DNA from: Prolixibacteraceae bacterium | GTDB taxonomy: Bacteria > Bacteroidota > Bacteroidia > Bacteroidales > Prolixibacteraceae | Assembly (NCBI GenBank): GCA_003457135.1 | Contig: DMSQ01000026.1 | Coordinates: 46,681-63,177 of the forward strand | DNA: 16,497 bases | Direction of reading: 5' to 3' | In this document: piece by piece, positions 7,347 to 15,706 of the stretch | Layout: each line of letters starts with the position of its first letter | Position numbering within the stretch: the stretch's first letter is position 1 | Position numbers and translations under genes: made by a program | Notes under the pieces: model-generated | The model's database searches: none | Told to the model about the DNA's origin: nothing | What the model saw: only the letters and a program-made list of their open reading frames with translations

Positions 7347-8942
7347 ATGAACGTTATCAGTCGGGTATCAGTTTACACAAGCCTTGGGCTATTGCCCCTT
7401 TTATCGCTTTCGGCAAATAAACCGGAGAAAAAGCCAAATGTACTTTTCATTCTGGCCGACGATTTTGGCTATCACGACATGAGTTGCTCGGGAAGCAAAT
7501 TTTACGAAACGCCCAACATAGACAAAATAGCCAGCCAGGGAATGGTTTTCACCAATGGTTATGCGGCTTGCCAGGTTTGCAGCCCGTCGCGGGCAAGCAT
7601 CATGTCAGGTAAATTTCCGGCGCGCCACGGAATTACCGACTGGATTGGCGCCGCTTCGGGTGAACAATGGAGAACCGCAAAACGGTTCAATCAATTATTG
7701 CCTCCTGAATATGTCCATAATTTGCCATCTGAATATGTCATTTTGCCCGAAGCCTTGAAACAGGCTGGCTATAAAACTTTTTTTGCCGGAAAATGGCATT
7801 TGGGCGAAAAAGGTTCGTGGCCCGAAGACCATGGATTCGATGACAACATCGGAGGTTGGGATGCCGGTAGCCCCAAAGGCGGGTATTTTTCTCCGTACGA
7901 AAATCCTAAACTTCAGGATGGCAGGGATGGCGAAAACCTCGAAATGCGCCTTGCGCAGGAAACGGTCAAATTTTTGAAGGATAATAATCCAAAGCAAACT
8001 GGAAAGCCTGTGTTTGCCTACCTGTCGTTTTATGCAGTGCATGGTCCCATTGAAACCACTCAGGAGAAATGGAGCAAATACCGGCAAAAGGCTGAAAATA
8101 ATGGTATTGCGAACTCCGGATTTAAAATGGGGCATTTCCTTCCCATCCGACAGGTTCAGGATAATCCGGTTTATGCGGGATTGGTTGAGCAGATGGACGA
8201 TGCAGTTGGATTGGTGATGAACTCGCTGAAAGAGTTGGGACTTGATAAAAATACAATTGTCATATTCACTTCTGACAATGGCGGTGTGGCTGCCGGTGAT
8301 GCATTTGCAACATCGAACCTTCCGCTGCGCGCCGGAAAAGGTTACCAGTTTGAAGGAGGAATCCGCGAACCATATTTCATAAAAGTACCGGGCCTGACCA
8401 GGGGAGGTGAAAAGTGTGACACTCCGGTTTCAGGAACTGATTTTTATCCGACCATTCTTGAATTGGCCGGATTAAAACAAAGGCCGGAAGAACATTCAGA
8501 TGGCGTCAGCCTGGTTCCTTTGCTGAAAGGTAAGCAACTGCCTGAACGGGCCTTGATCTGGCATTATCCGCACTATGGAAATCAGGGAGGCGAGCCCTCT
8601 TCCATCATCCGGAAAGGCGACTGGAAACTGATTCATTATTACGAAGATGGCCGCGATGAATTGTACAATTTGAAAACAGACCTTTCCGAAACCAGCGATG
8701 TTTCAGGCAACAATCAAAAACTGGTTAGTCAGTTGCACAAAGAATTGTTTGATTATCTGAATAAAGTTGGGGCCAGATTTCCTGAAAAGGATCCGGAATA
8801 TTCCGCCAAAGCGGAACGAAAATACCTGGACGGAATTGTAAAAAACCGACTTCCAGAGTTGGAACAGCAAAGGCTAAAATTTTTATCGAAAGATTTTGAC
8901 CCAAAAAATAACTGGTGGGGAAGTCAGGTTATAAAAGACTAA
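7347..8942 (+). CDS. Secreted type I sulfatase (Cys-type)
   Basis: An intact 531-residue sulfatase with a Sec signal peptide ending near residue 23. It hydrolyses sulfate esters, probably on a glycan, in the periplasm or at the cell surface. Visible active-site elements are Asp38-Asp39 (ADDFGYHD), the formylglycine signature CSPSR at 78-82, Lys149 and His151 in GKWHLG, a second His in AVHGP, and Asp310-Asn311 in TSDNGG. The C-terminal subdomain includes WKLIHYYEDGRDELYNL. A lysine- and leucine-rich helical tail of about 60 residues follows. It starts 2 bases after the stop of the broken sulfatase and is not a close duplicate of it: the motifs around the active site and the lengths differ. The pairing suggests sequential removal of different sulfate groups from one substrate. 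A formylglycine-generating enzyme is needed and is not in this window. Confidence 0.92.
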   Translation: MNVISRVSVYTSLGLLPLLSLSANKPEKKPNVLFILADDFGYHDMSCSGSKFYETPNIDKIASQGMVFTNGYAACQVCSPSRASIMSGKFPARHGITDWIGAASGEQWRTAKRFNQLLPPEYVHNLPSEYVILPEALKQAGYKTFFAGKWHLGEKGSWPEDHGFDDNIGGWDAGSPKGGYFSPYENPKLQDGRDGENLEMRLAQETVKFLKDNNPKQTGKPVFAYLSFYAVHGPIETTQEKWSKYRQKAENNGIANSGFKMGHFLPIRQVQDNPVYAGLVEQMDDAVGLVMNSLKELGLDKNTIVIFTSDNGGVAAGDAFATSNLPLRAGKGYQFEGGIREPYFIKVPGLTRGGEKCDTPVSGTDFYPTILELAGLKQRPEEHSDGVSLVPLLKGKQLPERALIWHYPHYGNQGGEPSSIIRKGDWKLIHYYEDGRDELYNLKTDLSETSDVSGNNQKLVSQLHKELFDYLNKVGARFPEKDPEYSAKAERKYLDGIVKNRLPELEQQRLKFLSKDFDPKNNWWGSQVIKD

Positions 8943-9247
8943 CAGATTATTTCCTGCCAAAATCATCGAGAAGATCATCTTTGCAGGCCAAACGAAATTT
9001 TGGTCAGGTCTCTGTCCAGGAATGCGGATAAATCAATAGATCGAAATTTTGTTATTTGGTGTGATTAAAACAAAAGAAGGAATCAAATTGTACAATCTGG
9101 TACAAACTTAAAGGGACTAAATCGAGGCCTATTGTTATATTTCCGGGATCAATGGGTAATAAGGTCTGGGCATCATTGCATTCTCTTTTCAATTCTTGAG
9201 ATTACCTGATGCATGAATTACAAAAAGTATTGTAACTACCTGATTGA
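8943..9247. other. Intergenic region with no recognised gene
   Basis: About 300 AT-rich bases between the second sulfatase and the tRNA-Leu terminator. I see no protein-like frame. A possible hairpin pairs CCTGC(C)AAA at 8953-8961 with TTTGCAGG at 8980-8987 just after the sulfatase stop, but no T tract follows, so it is not called a terminator. Nothing else was recognised. Confidence 0.5.
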
Positions 9248-9279
9248 AATAAAAAAGGAAGTCAAAATGACTTCCTTTT
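9248..9279 (-). terminator. Intrinsic terminator of tRNA-Leu
   Basis: On the minus strand a perfect stem (AAGGAAGTCA pairing with TGACTTCCTT, plus-strand arms 9255-9264 and 9268-9277) with a 3-base loop is followed by a run of six T. It begins one base past the tRNA 3' end. The A/T-flanked stem might also work weakly in the other direction. Confidence 0.85.
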
Positions 9280-9280
9280 G

Positions 9281-9364
9281 TGCCCAGAACAAGACTCGAA
9301 CTTGCACACCGTAACCGGCACCAGCCCCTCAAGCTGGCGTGTCTACCAATTTCACCATCTGGGC
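9281..9364 (-). tRNA. tRNA-Leu(GAG)
   Basis: The minus strand folds into a class II tRNA of 84 bases. The acceptor is GCCCAGA with TCTGGGC plus discriminator A. The D-arm contains TGGTGAAATTGGTAGACA, typical of leucine tRNAs. The anticodon stem CCAGC/GCTGG encloses TTGAGGG, giving anticodon GAG. A long variable arm and a T-arm with GTTCGAGTC follow. CCA is not encoded. A terminator follows immediately. Confidence 0.95.
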
Positions 9365-9381
9365 ATTTATTTTTGTGTGTG

Positions 9382-9389
9382 CAAAACTA
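9382..9389 (-). promoter_or_regulatory. Putative -7 box of tRNA-Leu
   Basis: On the minus strand this is TAGTTTTG, a perfect TAnnTTTG. It would start transcription about 10 bases upstream of the mature tRNA 5' end. No TTTG is seen at the usual -33 spacing. Confidence 0.35.
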
Positions 9390-9442
9390 TAAAAAATCTT
9401 AACACCTGAATGGCCGTCAAATGAATTAATTAAAAGATATTC

Positions 9443-9450
9443 TAACTTTG
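9443..9450 (+). promoter_or_regulatory. Putative -7 box for the secreted unknown protein
   Basis: TAACTTTG is a perfect TAnnTTTG. It would place the transcript start near 9457. That argues against translation from the upstream TTG at 9456 and supports the ATG at 9507. No good -33 element is visible. Confidence 0.35.
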
Positions 9451-9506
9451 AGGCCTTGATCAAGTTTAAAGTCTTTAAATCAGATCAATCCCTAAAGATA
9501 TTTTTT

Positions 9507-10154
9507 ATGAAACACATGATTTTCCTGATTGTTTGTGTCTTTTTTAGTAATATGCTATCAGCACAGGTTAAAGTATTAAATTTAACTCATTACTTGTTCC
9601 CTGAATTTTCAAAGGGAAGTGTCTTGATGAAAAACGGGATAAATAATGAGGCTTTGTTGAATTACAATTCGTTGACAGAAGAAATGATTTTCGAGAATAA
9701 AGGGACAAAACTTGCTGTAAGTCAAGTTGAATTAATTGATACCATTTTTGTGAATGGTCGCAAATTTATTCCAGTGAATAATAAATTCATAGAAATCATT
9801 TACCATTCGAAATACACACTATTTGCAGAGCACAAGTGCAGTATAAAAGATCCGGGCAAGCCATCAGCTTATGGTGGAACATCGCAAACTTCGGCCATTA
9901 CAACATATTCATCCTATTTTTCAGGTGGACAGGTTTATGAACTCAAGTTGCCTGATGGGTACGAACCCAAACCATTCGTTGATTATTGGCTGAGAAAGGA
10001 TGGAAAAATGAATAAATTTCTGAGCATTCGCCAATTGTCGAAATTGTTTAGTGAAGAAGAAGATTTATTTAAGGAATACGTCAAAAAACATGATGTGAAA
10101 TACGATAATCAGGCAAGTCTTGTAGAAATGATCCGCTTTTTGGAGGCCAATTGA
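9507..10154 (+). CDS. Secreted protein of unknown function
   Basis: A 215-residue protein with a clear Sec signal peptide (MKHMIFLIVCVFFSNMLSAQ, cleavage probably before residue 20). The frame is open from a TTG at 9456, but the ATG at 9507 is preferred: it puts the signal peptide at the true N-terminus and lies about 50 bases after a -7 box. The mature part has KNGINNEALLNYN and LTEEMIF, then DTIFVNGRKFIPVNNKFIEI. This pattern is common in Bacteroidota secreted proteins, where a short beta-rich domain is followed by a statement-like 'FVNGRKF.P' strand pair. A Gly/Ser/Thr-rich stretch around residues 125-145 is followed by an acidic and lysine-rich helical C-terminus. I cannot assign a function. 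It is a single gene, convergent with the DUF6155 gene. Confidence 0.7.
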   Translation: MKHMIFLIVCVFFSNMLSAQVKVLNLTHYLFPEFSKGSVLMKNGINNEALLNYNSLTEEMIFENKGTKLAVSQVELIDTIFVNGRKFIPVNNKFIEIIYHSKYTLFAEHKCSIKDPGKPSAYGGTSQTSAITTYSSYFSGGQVYELKLPDGYEPKPFVDYWLRKDGKMNKFLSIRQLSKLFSEEEDLFKEYVKKHDVKYDNQASLVEMIRFLEAN

Positions 10155-10212
10155 AAAAGTGGTCAGTATTCAGTCTCAGTAATCATTTTCTATACAACTT
10201 CAATCCATCAGT

Positions 10213-10728
10213 CTATTGAAGATACATATCAGCGATATCTTCAAATGCCTTTCGGTTTGGCCACTGCTGATCCCAGGCATCACCTGCAATTTTTTCAATT
10301 CTGCCTTTGAATTCGGAAAGGATACCTTTCTCTGAAACAAATCTCAGAGCTTCATCAAAAGATTTATAAAAACTGGTATAAAAAGATTCCTGACGGACAA
10401 AATGTTCGCCCGAAAAAGTCTGGGCGATTTCGATATTAAAAAACATGACATCGGCAAGTAATGAGGCATCGGCATCGAGAGAAACAAGCTTTTTAATCCA
10501 TTTTTGAGCCACCGACCTTCTCATCTTTGCTTTCCGGCTACCAACCGGAAAGTATTCTTTGCTGATCTGAAAACGGCATTGTTCCATCAACGCGTTTTCG
10601 TTGGGATTAAATGCGAAATCGTAGTATTCCTTAACATTCTTAAACCGATTATACAAATCAACAATCTGATCCTCCAATTGCTCTTTGTTTAATTCTTTCA
10701 GGTATTTTCGAAGTTCGCGTTTGCTCAT
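10213..10728 (-). CDS. DUF6155 family protein
   Basis: A 171-residue cytosolic, mostly helical protein with no signal peptide. It begins MSKRELRKYLKELNKEQLEDQI, continues with NRFKNVKEYYDFAFNP near residue 28 and ISKEYFPVGSRKAKMRRSVAQKW at about 54-76, which I recognise as the DUF6155 pattern. The conserved basic patch RKAKMRRS could bind nucleic acid, but that is a guess. The function is unknown. It starts 20 bases downstream of the YebC-family gene on the same strand and is probably co-transcribed with it. Confidence 0.8.
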   Translation of the reverse strand: MSKRELRKYLKELNKEQLEDQIVDLYNRFKNVKEYYDFAFNPNENALMEQCRFQISKEYFPVGSRKAKMRRSVAQKWIKKLVSLDADASLLADVMFFNIEIAQTFSGEHFVRQESFYTSFYKSFDEALRFVSEKGILSEFKGRIEKIAGDAWDQQWPNRKAFEDIADMYLQ

Positions 10729-10748
10729 GAGTCACACTTTAAAACACT

Positions 10749-11459
10749 TCAGGCGATATTGGTAAAAACCGACTGGATGTCGTCGTCGTCCTCAATTTTA
10801 TCAATCAGTTTTTCAATGTCAACCAATTGTTCTTCAGTAAATTCAACCGGAGTATTCGGAATTCGCTGCAAATTGGCCTTGGTAAATTCTATCTTTAAAG
10901 CTTCCAGGGCATGCGACATTAATCCAAAATTGGTGTAATCGGCATAAGCATAAATAATGCCTTCGTTTTCTTCAATTTCTTCCAAACCGGCATCAATCAA
11001 TTCCAATTCCAGTTCTTCAATATTCATTCCAGCTTTTTTCTGGAATTCGAACACCGCTTTTCTTGAAAACATGAATTCAAGTGACCCGGTCGGTACCAGC
11101 GCACCACCCGATTTGTTGAAATACATTTTAACATTGGCCACTGTGCGGGTCGGATTGTCGGTGGCACACTCAATAAAAATTAAAACTCCATGAGGACCTT
11201 TTCCTTCATAATTAATTTCAAGAAAATTTTCAGCATCTTTTCCCGAAGCCCTTTTTATTGCCGCGTCAATATTGTCTTTGGGCATATTTTGAGCCTTGGC
11301 ATTTTGTATGGCAGTTCGAAGTTTGGCATTCATTTCCGGATCAGGGACTCCTTCCCGGGCGGCAACTGTAATTGCTTTTCCTAATTTTGGAAATGTTCGC
11401 GACATTTTATCCCAACGTTTTTCTTTCGATGCCCTTCGGTATTCGAATGCTCTTCCCAT
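10749..11459 (-). CDS. yebC: YebC/PmpR family protein
   Basis: A full-length 236-residue YebC/PmpR protein, cytosolic. The N-terminal domain starts MGRAFEYRRASKEKRW, the Bacteroidota version of the usual MAGHSKW opening. It has KLGKAITVAAREG, MPKDNIDAAIKRASG near residue 60, then the conserved YEGKGPHGV and TDNPTRTVANV. Family members have been described as DNA-binding regulators and, more recently, as ribosome-associated factors that ease translation of difficult sequences. Which applies here cannot be told. The acidic C-terminus (KIEDDDDIQ) is normal for the family. It is followed by a DUF6155 gene and is divergent from a DEAD-box helicase gene, so RNA-related functions cluster here. Confidence 0.95.
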   Translation of the reverse strand: MGRAFEYRRASKEKRWDKMSRTFPKLGKAITVAAREGVPDPEMNAKLRTAIQNAKAQNMPKDNIDAAIKRASGKDAENFLEINYEGKGPHGVLIFIECATDNPTRTVANVKMYFNKSGGALVPTGSLEFMFSRKAVFEFQKKAGMNIEELELELIDAGLEEIEENEGIIYAYADYTNFGLMSHALEALKIEFTKANLQRIPNTPVEFTEEQLVDIEKLIDKIEDDDDIQSVFTNIA

Positions 11460-11495
11460 ATCAAGTATTTTTATTTAAGCTTTTTTTCAACGGCA

Positions 11496-11503
11496 CAAAA
11501 ATA
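11496..11503 (-). promoter_or_regulatory. Putative -7 box for the YebC-DUF6155 pair
   Basis: On the minus strand this is TATTTTTG, matching TAnnTTTG, about 35 bases upstream of the YebC start. No convincing -33 element is visible at the usual spacing. Confidence 0.3.
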
Positions 11504-11639
11504 CAAATTGCGTTGCTTTTTCCCGAATGAATATTTAAAATAATTACCTGATAACAGACATGTGCAATTCAGGCAATAGTTTATTCCTATAATCTGGTCA
11601 TTAGCAGTTATTCAAAAGTTATTGTTGGTAAAGTTTTCT

Positions 11640-11647
11640 TACTTTTG
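11640..11647 (+). promoter_or_regulatory. Putative -7 box for the DEAD-box helicase
   Basis: TACTTTTG is a perfect TAnnTTTG. It predicts a leader of about 50 bases before the ATG at 11705. TTG triplets at 11622-11627 lie about 12-15 bases upstream, slightly nearer than the usual -33 position. Confidence 0.35.
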
Positions 11648-11704
11648 TCAAAACTGTCGGAAAACCAATGAAAATTGACAGCGAAATAATACAGATAAGC
11701 AACT

Positions 11705-12943
11705 ATGAGATTTGATGAATTCGGATTAAATGAAAAAATACTTGAGGCTATTTCGTACATGGGATACGAGAAAGCTTCTGAAATTCAGGAACAAACAATC
11801 CCGGTTATTATGGATGGTCATGATTTACTGGCAAGTGCGCAAACAGGTACTGGCAAAACTGCAGCATTTATGTTGCCAATTCTTGATCATCTGGCTGCCG
11901 AAGAAAACCATGATTTGAGTACCTTGGTAATTGTGCCAACCCGTGAGCTTGCCATTCAAATTAACCAACAGATACAAGGATTCTCTTACTTCCTGAATAT
12001 CAACTCAATTACCGTTTATGGCGGACGTGATGGTTCTGACTGGGATGCCGAAAGCAAAGCCCTGACCAAAGGTACCAATATTATTGTGGCTACTCCTGGT
12101 AAATTAATTTCGCACCTGAACCTGGGATATGTGCAATTTGATAAAATTAAACATTTGGTGTTAGACGAAGCCGACCGGATGCTTGATATCGGCTTTTATG
12201 ATGATATTATGCGCATATTGAGTTATGTTCCTGAAAAACGGCAAACTTTGATGTTCTCGGCAACCATGCCCCAAAAAATCAGGGAGTTGGCTGCAAAAAT
12301 CCTGAAAAATCCGGTAGAAATCACCACTGCCATGTCCAAGCCTGCCGATGGTGTTTTACAGGCTGCTTATGTAGTCCACGAAAATCAAAAAATTCCGGTA
12401 ATCAACAGCTTGATTTCCAATAAACCAGAACTGGACAGTATTCTGGTTTTCAGTTCGACCAAGAGAAAAGTCCTTGATATCGTTAAAAGTTTGAAAAGGG
12501 CAGGAAATTCGGTAGAAGGGATCTCATCTGATCTGGAGCAAAAAGAAAGAGAAGAAGTTTTAATGCGTTTCCGCTCGCGTCGAACCCGGATTTTGGTTGC
12601 TACCGATGTGCTAAGCCGTGGAATTGATATTAAAGACATCAATCTGATTATTAATTTCGATGTACCCGGCTCGGCTGAAGACTACGTTCACCGGGTTGGA
12701 AGAACAGCACGCGCCGATAAAACCGGGATCGCAATCAGCTTCATTAATGAACATGATATGGAAAAATTTGACCGGATTGAAAAGCTGATCGAAACGGAGG
12801 TTCTTAAAATACCCGTTCCACCAGAACTGGGTGAAGGTCCGGTTTATAAAGTTCGTCACCGACGTCAGGGAGGAGGTCAGGCAGGCAAAAGAAATTATTC
12901 TTCAGGTGGAAGACAAAAAAGAGGAGATTCAAATTCATCGTAA
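11705..12943 (+). CDS. DEAD-box ATP-dependent RNA helicase (RhlE/CsdA-like)
   Basis: A 412-residue DEAD-box helicase that would unwind RNA duplexes using ATP, in the cytosol. All core motifs are seen: the Q-motif region with Phe3 and Gln28, motif I AQTGTGKT (45-52), PTRELA, TPGKL, motif II DEAD (154-157), SAT (185-187), the second RecA domain with LVFSSTK, TDVLSRGID, and motif VI HRVGRTAR (329-336). The C-terminus is a short basic, Gly/Arg/Lys-rich tail of about 30 residues, suited to nonspecific RNA binding. No extra RNA-binding domain is present. Likely roles are ribosome assembly, mRNA turnover or cold adaptation, but the exact paralogue cannot be told. It is monocistronic as far as can be seen and divergent from the YebC-family gene. 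Confidence 0.95.
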   Translation: MRFDEFGLNEKILEAISYMGYEKASEIQEQTIPVIMDGHDLLASAQTGTGKTAAFMLPILDHLAAEENHDLSTLVIVPTRELAIQINQQIQGFSYFLNINSITVYGGRDGSDWDAESKALTKGTNIIVATPGKLISHLNLGYVQFDKIKHLVLDEADRMLDIGFYDDIMRILSYVPEKRQTLMFSATMPQKIRELAAKILKNPVEITTAMSKPADGVLQAAYVVHENQKIPVINSLISNKPELDSILVFSSTKRKVLDIVKSLKRAGNSVEGISSDLEQKEREEVLMRFRSRRTRILVATDVLSRGIDIKDINLIINFDVPGSAEDYVHRVGRTARADKTGIAISFINEHDMEKFDRIEKLIETEVLKIPVPPELGEGPVYKVRHRRQGGGQAGKRNYSSGGRQKRGDSNSS

Positions 12944-13024
12944 AGAATTCTTCAACCGGAGATTGGTCATATTTACAAAAGCAAAATCGAATCAAAAATA
13001 ATTCTCACCAAAACATTTCATATT

Positions 13025-14152
13025 ATGAAGATTATTCACGTGGTTTTCATCTTGTTCCTGATTAGTTGGCCGGTGTGTTCAATGGCCCAGATTGAACACG
13101 AAGAGCCGGTTACACTTGGAATTGGCCAACCTGCCCCTGATTTCAATCTAAAAGGAACAGATGGCAGGTTTTACTCCTTAAATTCGTTTTCAAAGGCAAA
13201 AGTTTTGGTCGTTATTTTCAGCGCTAACCACTGCCCTACCGCGCAGGCCTACGAAGACCGGATTATTGCCATAACCCGCGATTATCAACCCAAAGGAGTA
13301 CACTTGGTCATGATTTCATCAAACGATAACCAGGCGCTTAATCTTTCGGAGTTGGGTTATACCGACCTTGGCGATACTTACGAAGAGATGATCATCAGGG
13401 CAAAAGATAAAAAATACAACTTCCCTTATCTGTACGACAGTGATGACCAAAAAACCGCATTGGCGTATGGACCGGTTGCCACACCACATGCTTTTGTATT
13501 TGATTCATCCCGAAAATTAAAGTATGAAGGAAGAATTGATGCTCAGGAGAAACCTGGCTCTGGTCATGGCGAAGATCTTCGAAATGCAATTGATGCAGTT
13601 TTGGAAGGAAAAAATCCGAGCCCCGCAACCACCAAGGTTTTTGGTTGCTCTATGAAATGGTCGTGGAAAAAGGAATATACCGAACAATTGTATAAAAAGT
13701 GGGCTTCATTACCCGTAACTGTCAACGAAATATCAGTTGATGGGATTAAGGAAATCATTCAGAATAAAAGCAAGAAACTTAGACTGATCAATGTATGGGC
13801 AACCTGGTGCGGCCCTTGCACCATGGAATTTCCTGATTTTATTATCATTGACCGGATGTACCGGGGACGTGATTTCGAGTTCGTCTCAATAAGTACAGAT
13901 AAATTGGAAAACAGAGAAAAGGTACTGACATTTTTAAAAGGCCAGCAGGCATCGAATAATAACTACATTTTCTCCGGAAGCGATATTTACCAGTTGATAG
14001 AAGCTGTTGACCCTAATTGGAAGGGAGCCCTTCCATATACGATATTGGTAGAACCCGGAGGGAAAATTGTATATCGCCAGCCGGGAACCATAAATCCAGG
14101 GAAAATGAAAAAACTGATTGTCGAACATCCGTTAATAGGCAGGTATTTTTAA
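13025..14152 (+). CDS. Secreted two-domain thioredoxin-fold protein (peroxiredoxin-like plus TlpA-like)
   Basis: A 375-residue exported protein with a Sec signal peptide (MKIIHVVFILFLISWPVCSMAQ). Residues about 30-200 form an AhpC/TSA-like redoxin domain: GQPAPDFNLKGTDG, then SANHCPTAQAYEDR with Cys70, followed by TPHAFVFD. This domain has only one candidate active cysteine in its CPT motif. A linker with FGCSMKWSWKK leads to a second domain (about 230-375) of the TlpA/ResA type, with the redox motif WCGPC (Cys262 and Cys265) and a TlpA-like cis-Pro region near LPYTILVEPGGKIVY. It probably acts as a periplasmic disulfide reductase or in oxidative defence; the fusion may couple the two. It lies 10 bases upstream of the Nramp gene and is likely co-transcribed with it. 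The order and length match known Bacteroidota 'redoxin domain' proteins. Confidence 0.88.
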   Translation: MKIIHVVFILFLISWPVCSMAQIEHEEPVTLGIGQPAPDFNLKGTDGRFYSLNSFSKAKVLVVIFSANHCPTAQAYEDRIIAITRDYQPKGVHLVMISSNDNQALNLSELGYTDLGDTYEEMIIRAKDKKYNFPYLYDSDDQKTALAYGPVATPHAFVFDSSRKLKYEGRIDAQEKPGSGHGEDLRNAIDAVLEGKNPSPATTKVFGCSMKWSWKKEYTEQLYKKWASLPVTVNEISVDGIKEIIQNKSKKLRLINVWATWCGPCTMEFPDFIIIDRMYRGRDFEFVSISTDKLENREKVLTFLKGQQASNNNYIFSGSDIYQLIEAVDPNWKGALPYTILVEPGGKIVYRQPGTINPGKMKKLIVEHPLIGRYF

Positions 14153-14162
14153 AAGCGGTTCC

Positions 14163-15422
14163 ATGTTTTCTTTTTTCAAGAATATTGACAATAAAAAATA
14201 TAAACCAACCTTCGGGGCGCTTAAAATTTTTAAATATATAGGCCCCGGATTATTGGTTACCGTCGGATTTATTGATCCGGGAAACTGGGCGTCGAACATT
14301 GCCGCCGGTTCTGATTTCGGTTTTACCTTGCTTTGGATGGTCACTTTATCAACCATCATGCTCATTATTCTTCAGCACAATGTTGCACATCTGGGCATTG
14401 CAACCGGTTTATGTTTATCCGAAGCAGCCACCATGCATACCCGTCCCTGGGTTTCACGCACGATATTAGGATCAGCAATGCTAGCCTCTGTTTCCACCTC
14501 GCTGGCCGAAATTCTGGGAGGTGCAATCGCCCTGCAAATGCTTTTCGGAATACCCATTCCTATCGGAGCAGTTTTGGTGGTTATTTTTGTTGGCATCATG
14601 CTTTTTACCAATTCCTACGCCCTAATCGAAAAAATAATCATTGCTTTTGTATCCATCATTGGGTTGTCCTTTTTATACGAGTTAAGTCTTGTCGAAATTG
14701 ATTGGGTCCAGGCAGGAATTTCGTGGGTTATACCATCGATTCCTGATGGTTCAATCCTGATTATAATGAGTGTTCTTGGAGCTGTAGTGATGCCGCACAA
14801 TCTTTTTCTGCATTCCGAAGTTATTCAAAGCCGTCAATGGAATCTCGAAAATGAAGCAGTCATTAAAAAACAGCTTGATTATGAGTTTGTTGATACTCTT
14901 GTCTCAATGTTAATTGGTTGGGCTATCAATAGTGCGATGATTATTCTGGCTGCAACAACATTTTTCACCAACGGCACGAAAGTGGATGAATTGCAACAGG
15001 CCCAATCAATGTTAGGGCCACTTCTGGGTAACAATGCCGGTGTAGTATTTGCAATTGCATTGCTGTTTGCCGGTTTCGCCAGTTCAATTACTTCAGGTAT
15101 GGCAGGTGGAAGTATATTTGCCGGACTCTTCGGAGAACCTTATGATGTTAATGATAACCACAGCCGTTTAGGAATCGCCATATCTTTAATAGTAGCCCTG
15201 CTACTGATTTTTGTTATCGGAAATCCATTTAAAGCGTTGATTATTTCTCAGATGATCTTAAGCATTCAACTGCCTTTTACGATCTTTTTGCAGATATATC
15301 TGACTTCTTCACCAAAAGTAATGGGTAAGTATGTCAATTCAAAATCCACTATAGCTTTGATGCTTCTTATTGGCGGCATTGTAACATTCCTGAATGTATT
15401 ACTTTTCATCAGTTTTTTCTGA
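14163..15422 (+). CDS. Nramp family divalent metal transporter
   Basis: A 419-residue inner-membrane protein with about 11 hydrophobic segments and the LeuT-fold Nramp signatures. TM1 has the metal-binding DPGN at 38-41 (GFIDPGNWASNIAAGSDFG). TM6 has Ala207 to Met210 in AVVMPHNLFLHS, with His212. These residues coordinate manganese or iron in characterised Nramps, so the protein should import Mn(II) or Fe(II), usually with protons. Sequence alone does not settle which metal. The C-terminal half (GFASSITSGMAGG) is also typical. It starts 10 bases after the thioredoxin-fold gene, which links metal uptake with redox protein function, a plausible oxidative-stress pairing. No regulator or metal-responsive operator was recognised nearby. 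Confidence 0.93.
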   Translation: MFSFFKNIDNKKYKPTFGALKIFKYIGPGLLVTVGFIDPGNWASNIAAGSDFGFTLLWMVTLSTIMLIILQHNVAHLGIATGLCLSEAATMHTRPWVSRTILGSAMLASVSTSLAEILGGAIALQMLFGIPIPIGAVLVVIFVGIMLFTNSYALIEKIIIAFVSIIGLSFLYELSLVEIDWVQAGISWVIPSIPDGSILIIMSVLGAVVMPHNLFLHSEVIQSRQWNLENEAVIKKQLDYEFVDTLVSMLIGWAINSAMIILAATTFFTNGTKVDELQQAQSMLGPLLGNNAGVVFAIALLFAGFASSITSGMAGGSIFAGLFGEPYDVNDNHSRLGIAISLIVALLLIFVIGNPFKALIISQMILSIQLPFTIFLQIYLTSSPKVMGKYVNSKSTIALMLLIGGIVTFLNVLLFISFF

Positions 15423-15668
15423 AATAGTAAAAGTTGCTGTTTTTTGTTCGGGTTGAGAATCAAAACAAATTCTTTTTTATCGTTTTCAGCTCTCTAAAAT
15501 GGATTGAAAAATACTATTTCAACATCATCCTCATTGTTAACAACTCTGAAAACAATATGTTAGTGAGCCATACAATCTATGCAGGCCATTGAAAATGAAT
15601 TGAAAAAACTAATAAACAATTGTTGATAAGCCAGAATGATATTCAGTTTATTTAAACATTCAAAAATA
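15423..15668. other. Intergenic region with a perfect palindrome
   Basis: About 250 AT-rich bases with no protein-like frame and no strong terminator after the Nramp gene. TTGTTAACAA at 15534-15543 is a perfect 10-base palindrome and could be an operator, but it may be chance in AT-rich DNA. The right end leads into the promoter of the candidate RNA gene. Confidence 0.4.
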
Positions 15669-15701
15669 TTTGAATTGTATGCTTCCGGTAGTGTATCTTT
15701 A
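15669..15701 (+). promoter_or_regulatory. Promoter of the candidate structured RNA
   Basis: TTTG at 15669-15672 is followed after 21 bases by TATCTTTA at 15694-15701, one base from the consensus TAnnTTTG. The spacing is right for a Bacteroidota housekeeping promoter. Transcription should begin near 15707, just before the first hairpin of the structured region. Confidence 0.55.
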
Positions 15702-15706
15702 TTCCA

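Noticed and set aside
5805..8942. The two sulfatases as a recent tandem duplication
   Set aside because: Signal type, active-site surroundings (CTPSR versus CSPSR), spacing between motifs and C-terminal regions differ too much.
8953..8987. Hairpin after the second sulfatase as a terminator
   Set aside because: The stem has a bulge and a long loop, and no T tract follows.
9456..9506. N-terminal extension of the secreted protein from a TTG start
   Set aside because: It would bury the signal peptide behind 17 residues, and the likely transcript start lies at about the same position as the TTG.
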